From: an uncultured Bacteroides sp.
GTDB taxonomy: Bacteria; Bacteroidota; Bacteroidia; Bacteroidales; Bacteroidaceae
Assembly: GCA_900546645.1 (NCBI GenBank)
Contig: URDR01000110.1
Coordinates: forward strand, 1-5,615
DNA length: 5,615 bases
Reading direction: 5' to 3'
Numbering within the stretch: position 1 is the stretch's first letter; every line of letters begins with the position of its first letter. Positions 5,520 to 5,615 of the stretch are shown here, piece by piece. Under the pieces are notes generated by a model. That model worked only from the letters and a program-made list of their open reading frames with translations. It did no database searches and was not told the DNA's origin. A program made the position numbers and the translations under genes.

Positions 5520-5615
5520 TTATTTCATCATATCAGTTACGAAAGGCAGCAAAGCCAAGTGACGAGCTCTCTTAACAGCCTGCGCAATACGACGCTGGAA
5601 CTTCAATGAAGTACC
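5520..5615 (-). CDS. rpsR: Ribosomal protein bS18 (C-terminal 31 residues)
   Basis: The gene enters from the right edge in frame and ends in TAATAA (two consecutive in-frame stops). The visible residues, including GTSLKFQRRIAQAVKRARH and LALLPFVTD, are the highly conserved bS18 core that binds 16S rRNA on the platform with bS6. The N-terminus lies outside the window. The order rpsR then rplI fits the widespread rpsF-rpsR-rplI operon, so rpsF is expected just beyond the right edge. Confidence 0.96.
   Translation of the reverse strand, partial: GTSLKFQRRIAQAVKRARHLALLPFVTDMMK

Overview
The window looks like chromosomal core sequence from a Bacteroidales bacterium, most likely Bacteroides or Phocaeicola. 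The evidence is an AT-rich genome with A-rich leaders, two exact matches to the Bacteroidetes -7 promoter element TAnnTTTG (TATCTTTG) ahead of real genes, and protein sequences of Bacteroides style. No species is assigned and no database search was possible.

Left part, plus strand (1-1860): the last 41 codons of lpxA (lipid A biosynthesis) are followed by an acidic protein resembling the pRiA4b ORF-3 / IS1096-passenger family. Next come a long perfect inverted repeat that looks like a terminator, miaA (tRNA A37 dimethylallyltransferase), and a terminator hairpin.

Middle part, minus strand (4419 down to about 1812): a promoter drives mtaB (tRNA t6A37 methylthiotransferase). It overlaps by 4 bases (ATGA) a family 2 glycosyltransferase, so the two are probably translationally coupled. 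This unit converges on miaA, and a 304-base gene-free stretch with a shared hairpin separates them. The two tRNA genes modify the same anticodon-loop position (A37) by unrelated chemistry, and they are in separate transcription units.

Right part: a short plus-strand gene for a 62-residue lipoprotein with DSAAC repeats has its own promoter and a clean terminator. It converges on the minus-strand ribosomal protein genes rpsR (bS18, C-terminus only) and rplI (bL9). The rplI start is preceded by a full AGGAGG Shine-Dalgarno sequence, which is unusual for this phylum, and the operon ends at a strong hairpin.

Most of the window is ordinary housekeeping sequence. I see no CRISPR array, transposase, phage gene, rRNA or tRNA, and no clear new multi-gene system. 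The items most worth a second look are the small repeat-bearing lipoprotein, the strong Shine-Dalgarno beside rpsR, the coupled glycosyltransferase, the uncharacterised acidic protein and the long inverted repeat before miaA.
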